From Mycobacterium paraffinicum (lineage in GTDB: Bacteria; Actinomycetota; Actinomycetes; Mycobacteriales; Mycobacteriaceae), in assembly GCF_001907675.1 (NCBI RefSeq), contig NZ_MPNT01000002.1:307319-371318 (forward strand): a stretch of 64,000 bases of DNA. Direction: 5' to 3'. The notes under the pieces are model-generated. The model was not told the DNA's origin and searched no databases. It saw nothing but the letters and a program-made list of their open reading frames with translations. This document shows, piece by piece, positions 38,391 through 50,354 of this stretch. The position numbers and the translations under genes were made by a program. The number at the start of each line of letters is the position of its first letter. The stretch's first letter is position 1.

Positions 38391-38855
38391 TTACGGACGC
38401 GGCGCCGGCGCGGCGGGGGTTGGGCTGACCGCGCTCGCCGGTGGCTGGCCCGGGCCGCTCAGACCCGGTCCGCCGGCCGGTCCGCCGGGGCCGCCCGGAC
38501 CGCCCGGGGGCATGGGCACGATCAGCCCCGGGCCGCCATAGCCCCACTGGCCGCTTGGGCCGGGGCCCCAGGGCCCGTTGCCCGGTCCGGGGCCATACGG
38601 GCCGTTGCCCGGTCCGGGGCCAGCACCCGGTCTGAACATCGGGCCGTGGTGATAGTGGCAGTGGTGGTAATGGCCGTACACGAACGCACCGACGAAGAAC
38701 ACCGTCGAGATGATGAAGACAATGCCGGCGACGATGATCACCCACGCCGCGGCCGTGTAGAGCGCCGGCGGCTTCACTCGTTCTGCGGGCGGGGGCGCGG
38801 GTGCGGTGGCGGCGGCGGGAGTCGGCGGCGGGGTCGGTTCGGGTGTCTCGGTCAT
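38391..38855 (-). CDS. Pro/Gly-rich single-pass membrane protein (paralogue A)
   Basis: 154 residues from ATG 38855 (MTETPEPTPPPTP). A Pro/Ala-rich cytoplasmic N-terminus, one membrane helix (AAAWVIIVAGIVFIISTVFFVGAFVYG), a short His/Tyr cluster (GHYHHCHYHHGP), then a collagen-like Gly/Pro tail with GPGPGNGP units. The first helix and the layout match the next gene, so they are tandem paralogues (compare the Pro-rich Rv3706c). Function unknown; the His cluster could bind metal. Confidence 0.75.
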   Translation of the reverse strand: MTETPEPTPPPTPAAATAPAPPPAERVKPPALYTAAAWVIIVAGIVFIISTVFFVGAFVYGHYHHCHYHHGPMFRPGAGPGPGNGPYGPGPGNGPWGPGPSGQWGYGGPGLIVPMPPGGPGGPGGPAGGPGLSGPGQPPASAVSPTPAAPAPRP

Positions 38856-39014
38856 GCCTTGAATAGTGCCCGGCGCCACTGTGGGCATAACAGGTTCGCC
38901 GCAGAAAACTTGCTGTGAATCGGTGGGCGGTGGCCAGTTGCCGGTGACAAAACGACGCGCAGCCCGGTGCTCTCGCGGGCACCGGGCTGCTGGTTGTTCA
39001 GTGTGGGGGTTGGA

Positions 39015-39392
39015 CTACGGCGTCCTGGACGGGGCGACCGACGTCGGGATCTGGCTCGGGCCGGGGGCGCCGGGGGTCACCGCGCCGGGTCCGCCCTGCT
39101 GGATGCCGGCCGGTCCACCCTGCTGGGCACCCGGGCCACCCATGCGGTGCGGGTGCATCCACGCCGCGTGGTGCTTGTGGTGGTGATGGCCGTGGTGGCC
39201 GCCGCGGTGGCCAAGGATGAAGCCGGTGAAGAAGATGACCGCGACGATGAACACGATCCCGGCGACGATGGCGACCCAGGCGGCCAGTTGAAAGACGCGC
39301 GGGGCTCGGTAGGCCGGGGCTGCTTCGGCGGCAGCCGCCGGGACGGTTGCGGTCGAGGACCGCGTGGTGGGGGTTTCAGACGTTTCACTCAT
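39015..39392 (-). CDS. His/Gly/Pro-rich single-pass membrane protein (paralogue B)
   Basis: 125 residues. Ala/Thr/Ser-rich N-terminus, membrane helix QLAAWVAIVAGIVFIVAVIFF, then a dense histidine stretch (HRGGHHGHHHHKHHAAWMHPH, 10 His in about 20 residues) and a Gly/Pro/Gln tail. Tandem paralogue of the previous gene with the same order of parts; the intervening 159 bases hold no gene. The histidine cluster would be extracytoplasmic and suggests metal binding, which is inference. Confidence 0.75.
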   Translation of the reverse strand: MSETSETPTTRSSTATVPAAAAEAAPAYRAPRVFQLAAWVAIVAGIVFIVAVIFFTGFILGHRGGHHGHHHHKHHAAWMHPHRMGGPGAQQGGPAGIQQGGPGAVTPGAPGPSQIPTSVAPSRTP

Positions 39393-39466
39393 GAGACAAA
39401 TGATGAAGCCGTTAACAATAGTTGCGGCTATGCATCACTTATGCAGCAGCTGTGAGGATTCGGCGC

Positions 39467-40615
39467 TCAGCCGGCGTCCGGCTTGAACGGGTTGACCGCG
39501 AACTGGATCACCCGGTACGGGGCGGCCACCCGCGCGCGGGTGTCCCACTGGCTGACGAAGATTCGCAGCTCGTCGAGCGTGGAACCGGGCGAGATGTAGC
39601 CGCCGTACGGTTGCGCGAGCCGGTTGTCATCCGGCGGCGGCAGGCTTTCCGCCGGGTCGGGCCACTCGTCGTGCTGGACCACCGTGGTGACCGGGGCGTC
39701 GCCGAGGGACGTCGGGTCGTCGGCGACGCGGACCTCCATGTTGCCCGTGACGGCGTTGAAGTAGGACAGCACCGCCTTGCCGTCGATTTGCCGGATGCAC
39801 ATCTCGCCGACCGCTTCCGGCCACAGCGGCGTGGGCGGCTTGCCCCAGCCGCCGCCCGGCCCGGCCGCCCACCCCTGCCACCGGGACCGGTCGGTGAACG
39901 ATTGCGGGGTGGCCCGATAGAGCACGACGGGATCCCTGCGGGTGAAGCTGTCGGCCACGATGTACACCCAGCCGGTCGGCGAATCCGGGGTGGGAATGGG
40001 GTCGTAGTAACCGCTGATCTGCGTCTGCGAGCCGCCCTGGTAGGCGGCGGGCCGACGCGAGCCGGGGATGGTCTGCCATCCGGCCCGCGCGGGCTCCGCC
40101 GTCACCAGCCGGGAGGTCTGCGGTTCCAGGTTCTTCGTCGTCGTCACCATCACGTAGTTACGCCGGTTGATCTGGACCACCCCGGCGGGCAGCTGCGAGG
40201 CGCCAGGCGGGGCCGGATCCGCCAACAGCGGTTTGCTGATGCCGGTGACGCCGGTGTAGCGCACCCCGGCCGGGTCGTCGACGGACGCGGTGTCCACATG
40301 AAGCGCCACCGGCGCGTACCAGCCGCCGAACCCGACGCCCTGGCCGGCGAAGCTATCGCCGCACACCTGCAACAACTCCGCGGGGAACTCGACGAACTCA
40401 CAGAGGTCGGTCGCGCCGACGCCGTAGTCCCCGGTGGGTGTGCCGGTGCCGGCGGTGGGGCCGATCCGCAACACCTGACCGGGCGCCAGCGGCCCCACGA
40501 TGGGCTCGGGTTGCGGCGCCGGTGGATCGGCGTGCGCGAGCCAAAAGCCTTGCGGCGCAATCAACGTCAATGCAAGCGAGCACCGCGCGATCAGTCGAGT
40601 ATGGGCGGCGCTCAC
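39467..40615 (-). CDS. Secreted DUF4185 domain protein (Rv3707c-like)
   Basis: 382 residues with an N-terminal signal peptide (LIARCSLALTLIAPQGFWLAHA, cleavage likely after about residue 29). The remainder is a DUF4185 beta-propeller-like domain, related to glycosidase folds: GTPTGDYGVGATDLCEF, GWVYIVADSFTRRDPVVLYR, and LDELRIFVSQWDTRARVAAPY. Homologues include an alpha-D-arabinofuranosidase-like group, but no catalytic residues are assigned here. It ends 8 nt after asd starts being read on the same strand, and is probably distal in the ask-asd transcript. Confidence 0.85.
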   Translation of the reverse strand: MSAAHTRLIARCSLALTLIAPQGFWLAHADPPAPQPEPIVGPLAPGQVLRIGPTAGTGTPTGDYGVGATDLCEFVEFPAELLQVCGDSFAGQGVGFGGWYAPVALHVDTASVDDPAGVRYTGVTGISKPLLADPAPPGASQLPAGVVQINRRNYVMVTTTKNLEPQTSRLVTAEPARAGWQTIPGSRRPAAYQGGSQTQISGYYDPIPTPDSPTGWVYIVADSFTRRDPVVLYRATPQSFTDRSRWQGWAAGPGGGWGKPPTPLWPEAVGEMCIRQIDGKAVLSYFNAVTGNMEVRVADDPTSLGDAPVTTVVQHDEWPDPAESLPPPDDNRLAQPYGGYISPGSTLDELRIFVSQWDTRARVAAPYRVIQFAVNPFKPDAG

Positions 40616-40622
40616 CCGCTTC

Positions 40623-41657
<1,035 letters not shown>

Positions 41658-42176
41658 TTACCTACCCGTCCCCGCGTACACGGTCGCCGACTCCTCGCCG
41701 CCGAGCCCGAACGCCTCATGCAACGCCACGACGGCCTTGTCTAGTTCGGTGTCGCGGCACAGGACCGAGATCCGGATCTCGGAGGTGGAGATCAGTTCGA
41801 TGTTGACGCCGACGGCGGCCAGGGCCTCACAGAAGGTCGCGGTGACGCCGGGGTGGCTGCGCATGCCCGCGCCGATCAGCGACACCTTGCCGATGTGGTC
41901 GTCGTAGAGCAGCTGGGTGAACCCGATCTCGTCCTTGAGCGCGTCCAGCTTGGCCACCGCCGTGGGCCCGCTGTCCCGCGAGCAGGTGAAGGTGATGTCG
42001 GTCTTGCCGTCCTCCACCTTCGAGACGTTCTGCAACACCATGTCGATGTTCACGTCGGCGTCCGCGACGGCCCGGAAGACCCGCGCCGCGTAGCCGGGGA
42101 TGTCCGGTATGCCGACGACGGTCACCTTCGCCTCGCTGCGGTCGTGCGCGACTCCGGTCAGGATGGGGTCTTCCAT
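41658..42176 (-). CDS. ask: Aspartate kinase beta (regulatory) subunit, internal start
   Basis: Met250 of Ask (ATG 42176, [17 protein letters not shown]) is preceded 7 nt upstream by AAGGA. It lies at the same place as the internal start used to make the beta subunit in Corynebacterium glutamicum (alpha2beta2 enzyme). The product, 172 residues, is just the ACT regulatory domains. Seen: start codon and ribosome-binding site. Known: the corynebacterial case. Inferred: use here. Confidence 0.7.
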   Translation of the reverse strand: MEDPILTGVAHDRSEAKVTVVGIPDIPGYAARVFRAVADADVNIDMVLQNVSKVEDGKTDITFTCSRDSGPTAVAKLDALKDEIGFTQLLYDDHIGKVSLIGAGMRSHPGVTATFCEALAAVGVNIELISTSEIRISVLCRDTELDKAVVALHEAFGLGGEESATVYAGTGR

Positions 42177-42923
42177 GGCTATGTCCTTGATCGATCCGAC
42201 GACGACGGTGCCGGGTTTGTCCGAGTACGACGAGCGCACGTGCACCGGAATGTTGTAGCGGCGGGCGTATTCCACGCAGCGCAGCATCAGCACCTTCGCG
42301 CCGCAGGCCGCCATCTCGAGCATCTCTTCGAAGGTCACCGTGTCCAACCGGCGCGCGTTGTGCACGATTCGCGGGTCCGCGGTGAAGATGCCGTCCACGT
42401 CCGTATAGATCTCGCAGACGTCGGCGTGCAGGGCCGCGGCCAGCGCCACCGCGGTGGTGTCCGAGCCGCCGCGGCCCAACGTCGTGACGTCCCGGGTGTC
42501 CTGGCTGACGCCCTGGAATCCGGCGACCAGCACGATGCGGCCCTCGTCGAGCGCGGCCTGCAGCCGCCCGGGGGTGACCTCGATGATCTTCGCGTTGCCG
42601 TGGGTGCCGGTGGTGATGACCCCGGCCTGCGAGCCGGTGAACGAGCGCGCCTCCGCGCCCAGCGATTCGATCGCCATGGCCACCAGCGCGTTGGAGATCC
42701 GTTCGCCGGCGGTCAGCAGCATGTCGAGTTCCCGCGGCGGCGGGGCCGGGCACACCTGCTGGGCCAGGTCCATCAGGTCATCGGTGGTGTCGCCCATGGC
42801 GGAGACCACGACGACGACGTCGTTCCCCTGCTTCTTGGTCGCGACGATGCGTTCGGCGACGCGGCGGATCCGGTCGGCGTCGGCCACCGATGATCCGCCG
42901 TACTTCTGCACGACCAGCGCCAC
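41658..42923 (-). CDS. ask: Aspartate kinase (alpha subunit; also encodes beta)
   Basis: 421 residues from GTG 42923 ([18 protein letters not shown]), the same length as M. tuberculosis Ask; the frame to 42971 was rejected. Kinase domain ([36 protein letters not shown]) followed by two ACT domains for lysine/threonine feedback (residues ~265-421). An in-frame internal start (42176) gives the beta subunit. It diverges from leuA over a ~287-bp control region. Confidence 0.96.
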   Translation of the reverse strand: MALVVQKYGGSSVADADRIRRVAERIVATKKQGNDVVVVVSAMGDTTDDLMDLAQQVCPAPPPRELDMLLTAGERISNALVAMAIESLGAEARSFTGSQAGVITTGTHGNAKIIEVTPGRLQAALDEGRIVLVAGFQGVSQDTRDVTTLGRGGSDTTAVALAAALHADVCEIYTDVDGIFTADPRIVHNARRLDTVTFEEMLEMAACGAKVLMLRCVEYARRYNIPVHVRSSYSDKPGTVVVGSIKDIAMEDPILTGVAHDRSEAKVTVVGIPDIPGYAARVFRAVADADVNIDMVLQNVSKVEDGKTDITFTCSRDSGPTAVAKLDALKDEIGFTQLLYDDHIGKVSLIGAGMRSHPGVTATFCEALAAVGVNIELISTSEIRISVLCRDTELDKAVVALHEAFGLGGEESATVYAGTGR

Positions 42924-43081
42924 GTTATGTTTCCCGCAATCTTCCCGCCCTTGGGCACGTTTTAAGTCCACAACAGAATACGTGGCTGCACATAACGGTT
43001 TACGCCCCGATGCTGACCGCCACAGCCTGCGGTTTTGTCATGATTTTCGGCGATTTTCCTCCCGGGCGCCAATCGCGGTAG

Positions 43082-45091
<2,010 letters not shown>

Positions 45092-45099
45092 GGCGCAGG

Positions 45100-46758
45100 T
45101 CAGCTCGCGCGGCCATTGCGCCGAGCCGATACCCAGCGGCGAACGGCGGTTCGCGGCGGCCTCGGGAAATAGGGCATCAGATGCCGGGTCCGTTCCGTGT
45201 CTTCGTTGAGATCGTGCAGCCGCGCGGTGAGCAAATCCTTCATCAGCAGATGGCCCTGGTCGGTGCCATCCGGCGACAACACCCTCAGCGGCCTGCCGTC
45301 CGATTCGGCGAAGACATTTGCGGCGTGCCGCAACGTGGCCTGGGCGCTTATCGTGCCGCCCGCGGGTGCGGCAGGCGGCCCGGAACGCGCCACCTCGGCG
45401 ACCAGAAATGCCTCCAGCGGGTCGGTGGTGTAGTCGCGGGTCAGGTGCATGCCGCTGCGGGCGATCTTTTCGGTGAGCACCGAACGCGCCAGCAACAGAA
45501 CGGAGATCACGTACGCGGTGACGGTAGCGATGATCACCGGAAGCATCGCGGGCCAAGCGCGGGTGAGCTCCAGGGTGAACATGATGGCCGTCAGCGGCGC
45601 CCGCATGATGCCGCACACCACGCCGGCCAGGCCCAACATCGCCCAAAAGCCAGGAAACACGGGCGGCAGCCAGTGCCCGACAAAGGCTCCGAGTGCGCTG
45701 CCGATCATGAACACGGGGGCGAATACCCCGCCCGAGGTCCCCGAGCCGAGTGACAGACCCCAAATCGCGGTCTTCACCACGAGAATGCCGACGATCAGCG
45801 ACAGCCCGGCGTGCCCGGAGAGAAGTGAACCGATCACGTTGTAACCGACTCCGAGGGCGCGCGGTTCGATCAACCCGCCGATGCCAATGATCAGACCACC
45901 GATCGCCGGCCACCACATCCAATGGATTGGCAGACGCGGAAAGGCGCCCTCGGCCCAGTAGACCAAGTGCGTCGCACCGATGGCCACCGCGGCGCCGGCG
46001 ATCCCGACCACGACCGCCAAAGCATCAATGGACCAAGGAATTTCGGCTGACCAAGTAGTGACGGGGAATACCGGTGCGCTGCCCAGGATCAGCAGTCGCA
46101 CCACGGTGGCAACGGCGACCGAGCCGGCGACGGGTACCAGGCTGCGCGGCCGGAATTCGAACAGCAGCAACTCGACCGCCAGCAAGATGGACGCCAGCGG
46201 AGCGTTGAAGGTGGCTGCGATGCCACCGGCGGCGCCGGAGGCGAGCAGAATCTTTCGCTCGTCCGCGGTCAGATGCAAGAACTGGGCGACAACCGAACCC
46301 GTCGCGCCGCCCGTCATGACGATGGGGCCCTCGGCACCGAACGGCCCGCCCGTACCGATACTGATCGCCGCCGAGATCGGTTTCAGGATCGCCACTTTGG
46401 GCTCGACACGGCTGCTACCGGTGAGGATCACCTCGATCGTCTCGGGCATGCCGTGGCCGCGAACCTGATCGGACCCGTACCGAGCCATCAGACCGATGAC
46501 CAAACCGCCTGCGACGGGGGCGCCCAGGATCAGCCACCACGGATGCTGATTAGCGGCGGGCGACACTAGGGCATCCGAGACTCGTTGATAGAAAACAAGA
46601 TTGGTGACGAGTCCGATCAGCTGGAGCAGACACCACGCCACTCCCGCCGATAGTGCGCCGACGAACAGCGCGATGCCGGTGATCAGCAACACCCGCCGGT
46701 CGACGGCGAAATCGGCCAACGGTCCACTCACTGAGTGCTTTGTCCTCACTGCTGGCAT
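45100..46758 (-). CDS. ClC-family chloride channel/transporter
   Basis: 552 residues, about 10-12 membrane helices. Selectivity-filter motifs are visible: GTGGPFGAEGPIV (the GxFGxEGP type, near residue 137) and GSGTSGGVFAPVF (GSGxSGG, near 350). Downstream of the channel core (~450-552) a cytoplasmic region holds a CBS-like segment (FAESDGRPLRVLSPDG...). It moves Cl- or exchanges Cl-/H+. The GSGTS-type filter argues against the fluoride-specific CLC-F group. Confidence 0.92.
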   Translation of the reverse strand: MPAVRTKHSVSGPLADFAVDRRVLLITGIALFVGALSAGVAWCLLQLIGLVTNLVFYQRVSDALVSPAANQHPWWLILGAPVAGGLVIGLMARYGSDQVRGHGMPETIEVILTGSSRVEPKVAILKPISAAISIGTGGPFGAEGPIVMTGGATGSVVAQFLHLTADERKILLASGAAGGIAATFNAPLASILLAVELLLFEFRPRSLVPVAGSVAVATVVRLLILGSAPVFPVTTWSAEIPWSIDALAVVVGIAGAAVAIGATHLVYWAEGAFPRLPIHWMWWPAIGGLIIGIGGLIEPRALGVGYNVIGSLLSGHAGLSLIVGILVVKTAIWGLSLGSGTSGGVFAPVFMIGSALGAFVGHWLPPVFPGFWAMLGLAGVVCGIMRAPLTAIMFTLELTRAWPAMLPVIIATVTAYVISVLLLARSVLTEKIARSGMHLTRDYTTDPLEAFLVAEVARSGPPAAPAGGTISAQATLRHAANVFAESDGRPLRVLSPDGTDQGHLLMKDLLTARLHDLNEDTERTRHLMPYFPRPPRTAVRRWVSARRNGRAS

Positions 46759-46843
46759 GGACGACGCCGCTATGCGGTCATCGTTTTAAGATCGGGCCCC
46801 CAGGCGCCACGCGCAGGAGGCGTTTGCGGCCCCGCGCCGGCCT

Positions 46844-46890
46844 GCTGATGGTAACCATTAGCCTCTGGGCAACACCTGGAGAGTTCCAGG
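46844..46890. promoter_or_regulatory. Two inverted repeats upstream of the ClC gene
   Basis: GCTGATGGTAACCATTAGC (46844-46862) is a near-perfect dyad (GCT.ATGGT / ACCAT.AGC). CCTGGA-GAGT-TCCAGG (46876-46891) is a second short hairpin. They lie between the TetR stop and the ClC start, so the first may be an operator for ClC and the second may serve as a TetR terminator. Position-based inference; nothing else is seen in 46759-46944. Confidence 0.4.
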
Positions 46891-46944
46891 GTTTCCGCTG
46901 AGAACTTGCTGGAAGCGACCCGCGATCGGGCGGGCACCCGCGGG

Positions 46945-47508
46945 CTAGGCGGGGAAGTACGCGCGCAGCAGCCGATCCACCAACTCGGCGGGATCGTCGG
47001 CCCCGGGAAGCGTGAGACTGCTGAACGCATAGCCGTTGAGCAATCGGCTCAGCTCGTCCATCTGGTCCGGTGTCGGAGTGAAGCCCGCGGCCTCGAGGAT
47101 CAGCGTCGCGGACTTCACCGCGGCGGCCTGCAGGTCTTTGAGGAACGGCCGCAACTCGGGCCGACGCGTACCCTCCATGAACAGCTCGAACCGCGCCAGC
47201 GTGTACCTGCGGGCCTGCTCGTCAGGCAATGAAAGCAGTTGCTTTATGAGGGCTTTGACGCCGTCGCGATCGAGTGATCCGACCGCGCTTCGCAACAACT
47301 CGACGCGTTGCCAATGCAGGTCGACGGTGCGGGCCGCCGTGGCCTCGAGCAGGGCCTGGCGGGTCCGGAAGTAGTTGGAGGTCGTGCCCGCGGGCAGGCC
47401 CGCCCGGTCGTCGACCTGCCGATGCGTCAGACCCCCGACGCCCACGTCGGCGAGGATGTCGATCGCGGCGTCGAGCAGCTGGGCGCGGCGCTCCGGGTTG
47501 GGCGGCAT
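46945..47508 (-). CDS. TetR-family transcriptional regulator
   Basis: 187 residues from ATG 47508, overlapping the upstream membrane-protein stop (ATGA). N-terminal helix-turn-helix AAIDILADVGVGGLTHRQVDDRAGLPAGTTSNYF is typical of TetR; the C-terminal ligand domain is divergent (ELRPFLKDLQAAAVK...). Second gene of a two-gene operon whose promoter region carries two matching inverted repeats, so it most likely represses its own operon. Confidence 0.92.
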   Translation of the reverse strand: MPPNPERRAQLLDAAIDILADVGVGGLTHRQVDDRAGLPAGTTSNYFRTRQALLEATAARTVDLHWQRVELLRSAVGSLDRDGVKALIKQLLSLPDEQARRYTLARFELFMEGTRRPELRPFLKDLQAAAVKSATLILEAAGFTPTPDQMDELSRLLNGYAFSSLTLPGADDPAELVDRLLRAYFPA

Positions 47509-47957
47509 CAGTTCTGGAAGCGCAGTCGCCAGAACATCGTCAGGAACGCCGGATAGACGACGATCAGGAGCAGGTAGCTGAACCACATCGGGAACCAGCT
47601 CACGAACGTGAGGTCCTTGATCACGTAGTCGAGGTAGATGTGCAGCGGCACGCTGCCGGCGATGTAAACCACCGATGCGGTGAACAGCGCCCGGTGCCGC
47701 TTGTTGGCGTACCGGACGTGCCGCCACACCAGGATGCCGGTGATCCCGGCGTAGGTCATCGGCACGAGCAGGAGCCGGTCGTTGGTCAGTGTTGCGGCGT
47801 GCTGCAGGGTGAGGGCGTCGCCGAAGAGCACGCGGTATAGATGCAGGGCGAATCCGAGGGAGATGGTCAGCATGGCCGCCGGGCGGAAGAAAAAGCCGTG
47901 GCGGCGATAGGACCCCCACCGCGATCGCGTATCTACTACATCGGTAGTGGTGCTCAT
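47508..47957 (-). CDS. Hypothetical four-helix membrane protein coupled to TetR
   Basis: 149 residues, function not recognised. Four hydrophobic helices (AAMLTISLGFALHLYRVLFG; LLVPMTYAGITGILVW; ALFTASVVYIAGSVPLHIYL; WFSYLLLIVVYPAFLTMFW) with short loops. Translationally coupled to the downstream TetR gene, so it is probably its regulated target. The 5' end of this gene contains the second of two operator-like repeats. Confidence 0.8.
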   Translation of the reverse strand: MSTTTDVVDTRSRWGSYRRHGFFFRPAAMLTISLGFALHLYRVLFGDALTLQHAATLTNDRLLLVPMTYAGITGILVWRHVRYANKRHRALFTASVVYIAGSVPLHIYLDYVIKDLTFVSWFPMWFSYLLLIVVYPAFLTMFWRLRFQN

Positions 47958-47986
47958 GCTGCGACGGTAGCACTACGAGCGTAGTG
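47934..47986. promoter_or_regulatory. Tandem TetR operators (yACTAC-N4-GTAGTG, two copies)
   Basis: CACTACGAGCGTAGTG (47971-47986) is a near-perfect dyad 14 bp upstream of the start codon. TACTACATCGGTAGTG (47934-47949), inside the first codons, has the same half-sites and the same 4-nt centre. The two are 37 bp apart centre to centre. Repeated, matched dyads at the promoter of a TetR operon strongly indicate autoregulation. Confidence 0.75.
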
Positions 47987-47999
47987 GTGCAAGGATGGC

Positions 48000-48992
48000 T
48001 CAGAAAAGCGCGAGCTGCTGGTCGACCGTGGTGGTGTCGGTGAACTCCTCCATGCTGGTGCCGCCGACGACCGCGCGGATGGAGGCCATGAACTGCGCGT
48101 CGGAGACCACCGGCACCCCGAGCTGCTTGGCCAGATAGCCCTTGCCCTGATCCGGGGCCGGGTCGTTGCAGACCACCAGCGAGGTCTCCCCGTCGACGGC
48201 GTCGCTATAGGCCAGCCCGGCGTGCAGGATGCGTTCGACCAGTTCCTCGTGGGTGCGGCCGACTTCGGCCGCCAGGGCCACCCGCATGCCCTGCACCAGC
48301 GGCCGGCCCGACACGTAGAGCCCGGGATTGAGATACGGGCAAGGCATCCGCGAGGCCAGCACCTTCAACGGACGCAGCTCGTCGTGGGTGACGCGCCCGT
48401 TCGGCCACCGGCGCCGGGTCACCGGATGCACCGGCAGCCAGATGTCGCGCTCGCGCGCCCGCTTGAGCGCCGACTCCAGCACACCGGTCAGGACCAGCGC
48501 GTCGTCGAAGGCGTCGTGCGGCCGTTCCTGGGTGACGCCCCAGTGCGCCGCGAGGGTCTCCAAGCGCAGGTTGTCGATGCCGAGATCCAACCGCCGGGCC
48601 AGCTCGACGGTGCACATGACGGAGTCGATCGGGAGCTCGGCCTCGGCAAGCTCGGCTTCCGCGGCCAGGAACGCGTAGTCGAACGCGACGTTGTGGGCCA
48701 CCAGCGTGCGGCCGTCCAGCACCTTGACCACGTCGTCGACGACGTCGGCGAACTGCGGCTGGTCTTCCAGCATGGCCGCCGTCAGGCCGTGCACGTGGGT
48801 TGGGCCTGGGTCCACGCCGGGGTTGAGCAGGCTGACGACGGATTGCTCCACGCGGCCGTCGGCGTCGAGGCCCAGTACCGCCAGGCTGATGACACGCGCC
48901 TGACCGGGCCGAAATCCCGACGTCTCGACGTCGATGACGGCCCAACCCCCGTCCGGCTCGCTGGCCGGCCGCCCCCAGGACACCCGGTTCAT
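48000..48992 (-). CDS. dnaQ: DnaQ-like 3'-5' exonuclease with BRCT domain (Rv3711c-like)
   Basis: 330 residues. The DEDDh exonuclease motifs are AVIDVETSGF (about 19), HNVAFDYAFLAAE (about 98) and HDAFDDALVL (about 160), in proofreading-subunit style. A C-terminal BRCT-like domain (GMRVALAAEVGRTHEELVERILHAGL...SLVVCNDP, about 235-310) follows, as in other actinobacterial DnaQ-BRCT proteins. In mycobacteria, replication proofreading is done by the DnaE1 PHP domain, so this protein probably has a repair role. Confidence 0.9.
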   Translation of the reverse strand: MNRVSWGRPASEPDGGWAVIDVETSGFRPGQARVISLAVLGLDADGRVEQSVVSLLNPGVDPGPTHVHGLTAAMLEDQPQFADVVDDVVKVLDGRTLVAHNVAFDYAFLAAEAELAEAELPIDSVMCTVELARRLDLGIDNLRLETLAAHWGVTQERPHDAFDDALVLTGVLESALKRARERDIWLPVHPVTRRRWPNGRVTHDELRPLKVLASRMPCPYLNPGLYVSGRPLVQGMRVALAAEVGRTHEELVERILHAGLAYSDAVDGETSLVVCNDPAPDQGKGYLAKQLGVPVVSDAQFMASIRAVVGGTSMEEFTDTTTVDQQLALF

Positions 48993-49124
48993 GTCGACAG
49001 GATGGCACGTCGGACCGACATCACCGGGTCGCTGCGCCGCCGTGTCGGTCGCTGAATTCGGTGAGGGCGACCCGCAGCACCCGGCGCTCTGCGCCGCGCT
49101 TGCGATCGCCCTTAAACTGCGCGG

Positions 49125-50354
49125 GTGGTCACCACCCGTGCACGCCTTGCGCTCGCCGCGGGAGCGAGCGCGCGCTGGGCATCGCGGGTGACCGGGCGCG
49201 GCGCCGGCGCCATGATCGGCGGCCTGATCGCGATGACCCTGGACCGCTCGGTCCTACGTCAGCTGGCGGCCGGACGGCGCACCGTCGTCGTCACCGGAAC
49301 CAACGGCAAGTCGACCACCACCCGGATGACCGCCGCCGCGCTCGGCACGCTGGGTTCGGTGGCCACGAACGCCGAAGGCGCGAACATGGACGCCGGGCTG
49401 GTGGCCGCGCTGGCGGCGAACCGCGAGGCGCCGCTGGCGGCCCTGGAGGTCGACGAGATGCACGTGCCGCACGTCTCCGACGCCGTCGAGCCCGCCGTCG
49501 TCGTGCTGCTCAACCTGTCGCGCGACCAGCTGGACCGGGTCGGCGAGATCAACGTCATCGAACGCACCCTGCGCGCCGGGTTGGCCCGGCACCCGAACGC
49601 CGTCGTCGTCGCCAACTGCGACGACGTGCTCATGACGTCGGCGGCCTATGACAGCCCGAACGTGGTGTGGGTGGCCGCGGGCGGCTCCTGGGCGAACGAC
49701 TCGGTCAGCTGCCCGCGCAGCGGCGAGGTGATCGTCCGTGACAAAGGGCATTGGTATTCCACCGGCGCCGACTTCAAGCGGCCCAGCCCGCAGTGGTGGT
49801 TCGACGACGAGACGCTGTACGGGCCCGACGGGCTGGCGCTGCCGATGCGGTTGGCGCTGCCGGGCGCGGTCAACCGCGGCAATGCCGCCCAGGCCGTCGC
49901 CGCCGCCGTCGCGCTGGGCGCCGACCCCGCGAAAGCGGTGGCGGCCGTGTCGAGCGTCGACGAGGTCGCCGGGCGCTACCGGACCGTCCGCGTCGGCGAC
50001 CACGACGCGCGCATCCTGCTGGCCAAGAATCCGGCCGGCTGGCAGGAGGCGCTGTCGATGGTCGACAAAGGGGCGGCCGGGGTCGTCATCTCGGTCAACG
50101 GGCAGGTGCCCGACGGCGAAGACCTGTCCTGGCTCTGGGACGTGCGCTTCGAGCACTTCGAGAACACCGCCGTCGTAGCCGCCGGGGAGCGGGGCACCGA
50201 CCTCGCGGTGCGCCTCGGCTACGCGGGCGTCGACCACACCCTGGTGCACGACACCGTGGCCGCCATCGCGTCCTGCCCGCCGGGACAGGTCGAGGTCGTC
50301 GCCAACTACACCGCCTTCCTTCAGCTGCAACGGGCGTTGGCGCGCCATGGCTGA
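49125..50354 (+). CDS. murT: Lipid II isoglutaminyl synthase, Mur-ligase-like subunit
   Basis: 409 residues from GTG 49125. Mur ligase central domain with ATP loop VTGTNGKSTTTRMTAA (about residue 57) and a C-terminal DUF1727 region. With GatD it amidates the alpha-carboxyl of D-Glu in lipid II to D-isoglutamine, essential for cross-linking. It overlaps gatD by 8 nt, as expected for a two-subunit enzyme. The mycobacterial form can lack some zinc-ribbon cysteines of staphylococcal MurT; none are evident in the first 120 residues. Confidence 0.93.
   Translation: MVTTRARLALAAGASARWASRVTGRGAGAMIGGLIAMTLDRSVLRQLAAGRRTVVVTGTNGKSTTTRMTAAALGTLGSVATNAEGANMDAGLVAALAANREAPLAALEVDEMHVPHVSDAVEPAVVVLLNLSRDQLDRVGEINVIERTLRAGLARHPNAVVVANCDDVLMTSAAYDSPNVVWVAAGGSWANDSVSCPRSGEVIVRDKGHWYSTGADFKRPSPQWWFDDETLYGPDGLALPMRLALPGAVNRGNAAQAVAAAVALGADPAKAVAAVSSVDEVAGRYRTVRVGDHDARILLAKNPAGWQEALSMVDKGAAGVVISVNGQVPDGEDLSWLWDVRFEHFENTAVVAAGERGTDLAVRLGYAGVDHTLVHDTVAAIASCPPGQVEVVANYTAFLQLQRALARHG

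Noticed and set aside
46759..46944. Fluoride riboswitch upstream of the ClC gene
   Set aside because: No crcB-type pseudoknot core seen, and the channel has a GSGTS-type filter rather than that of CLC-F.
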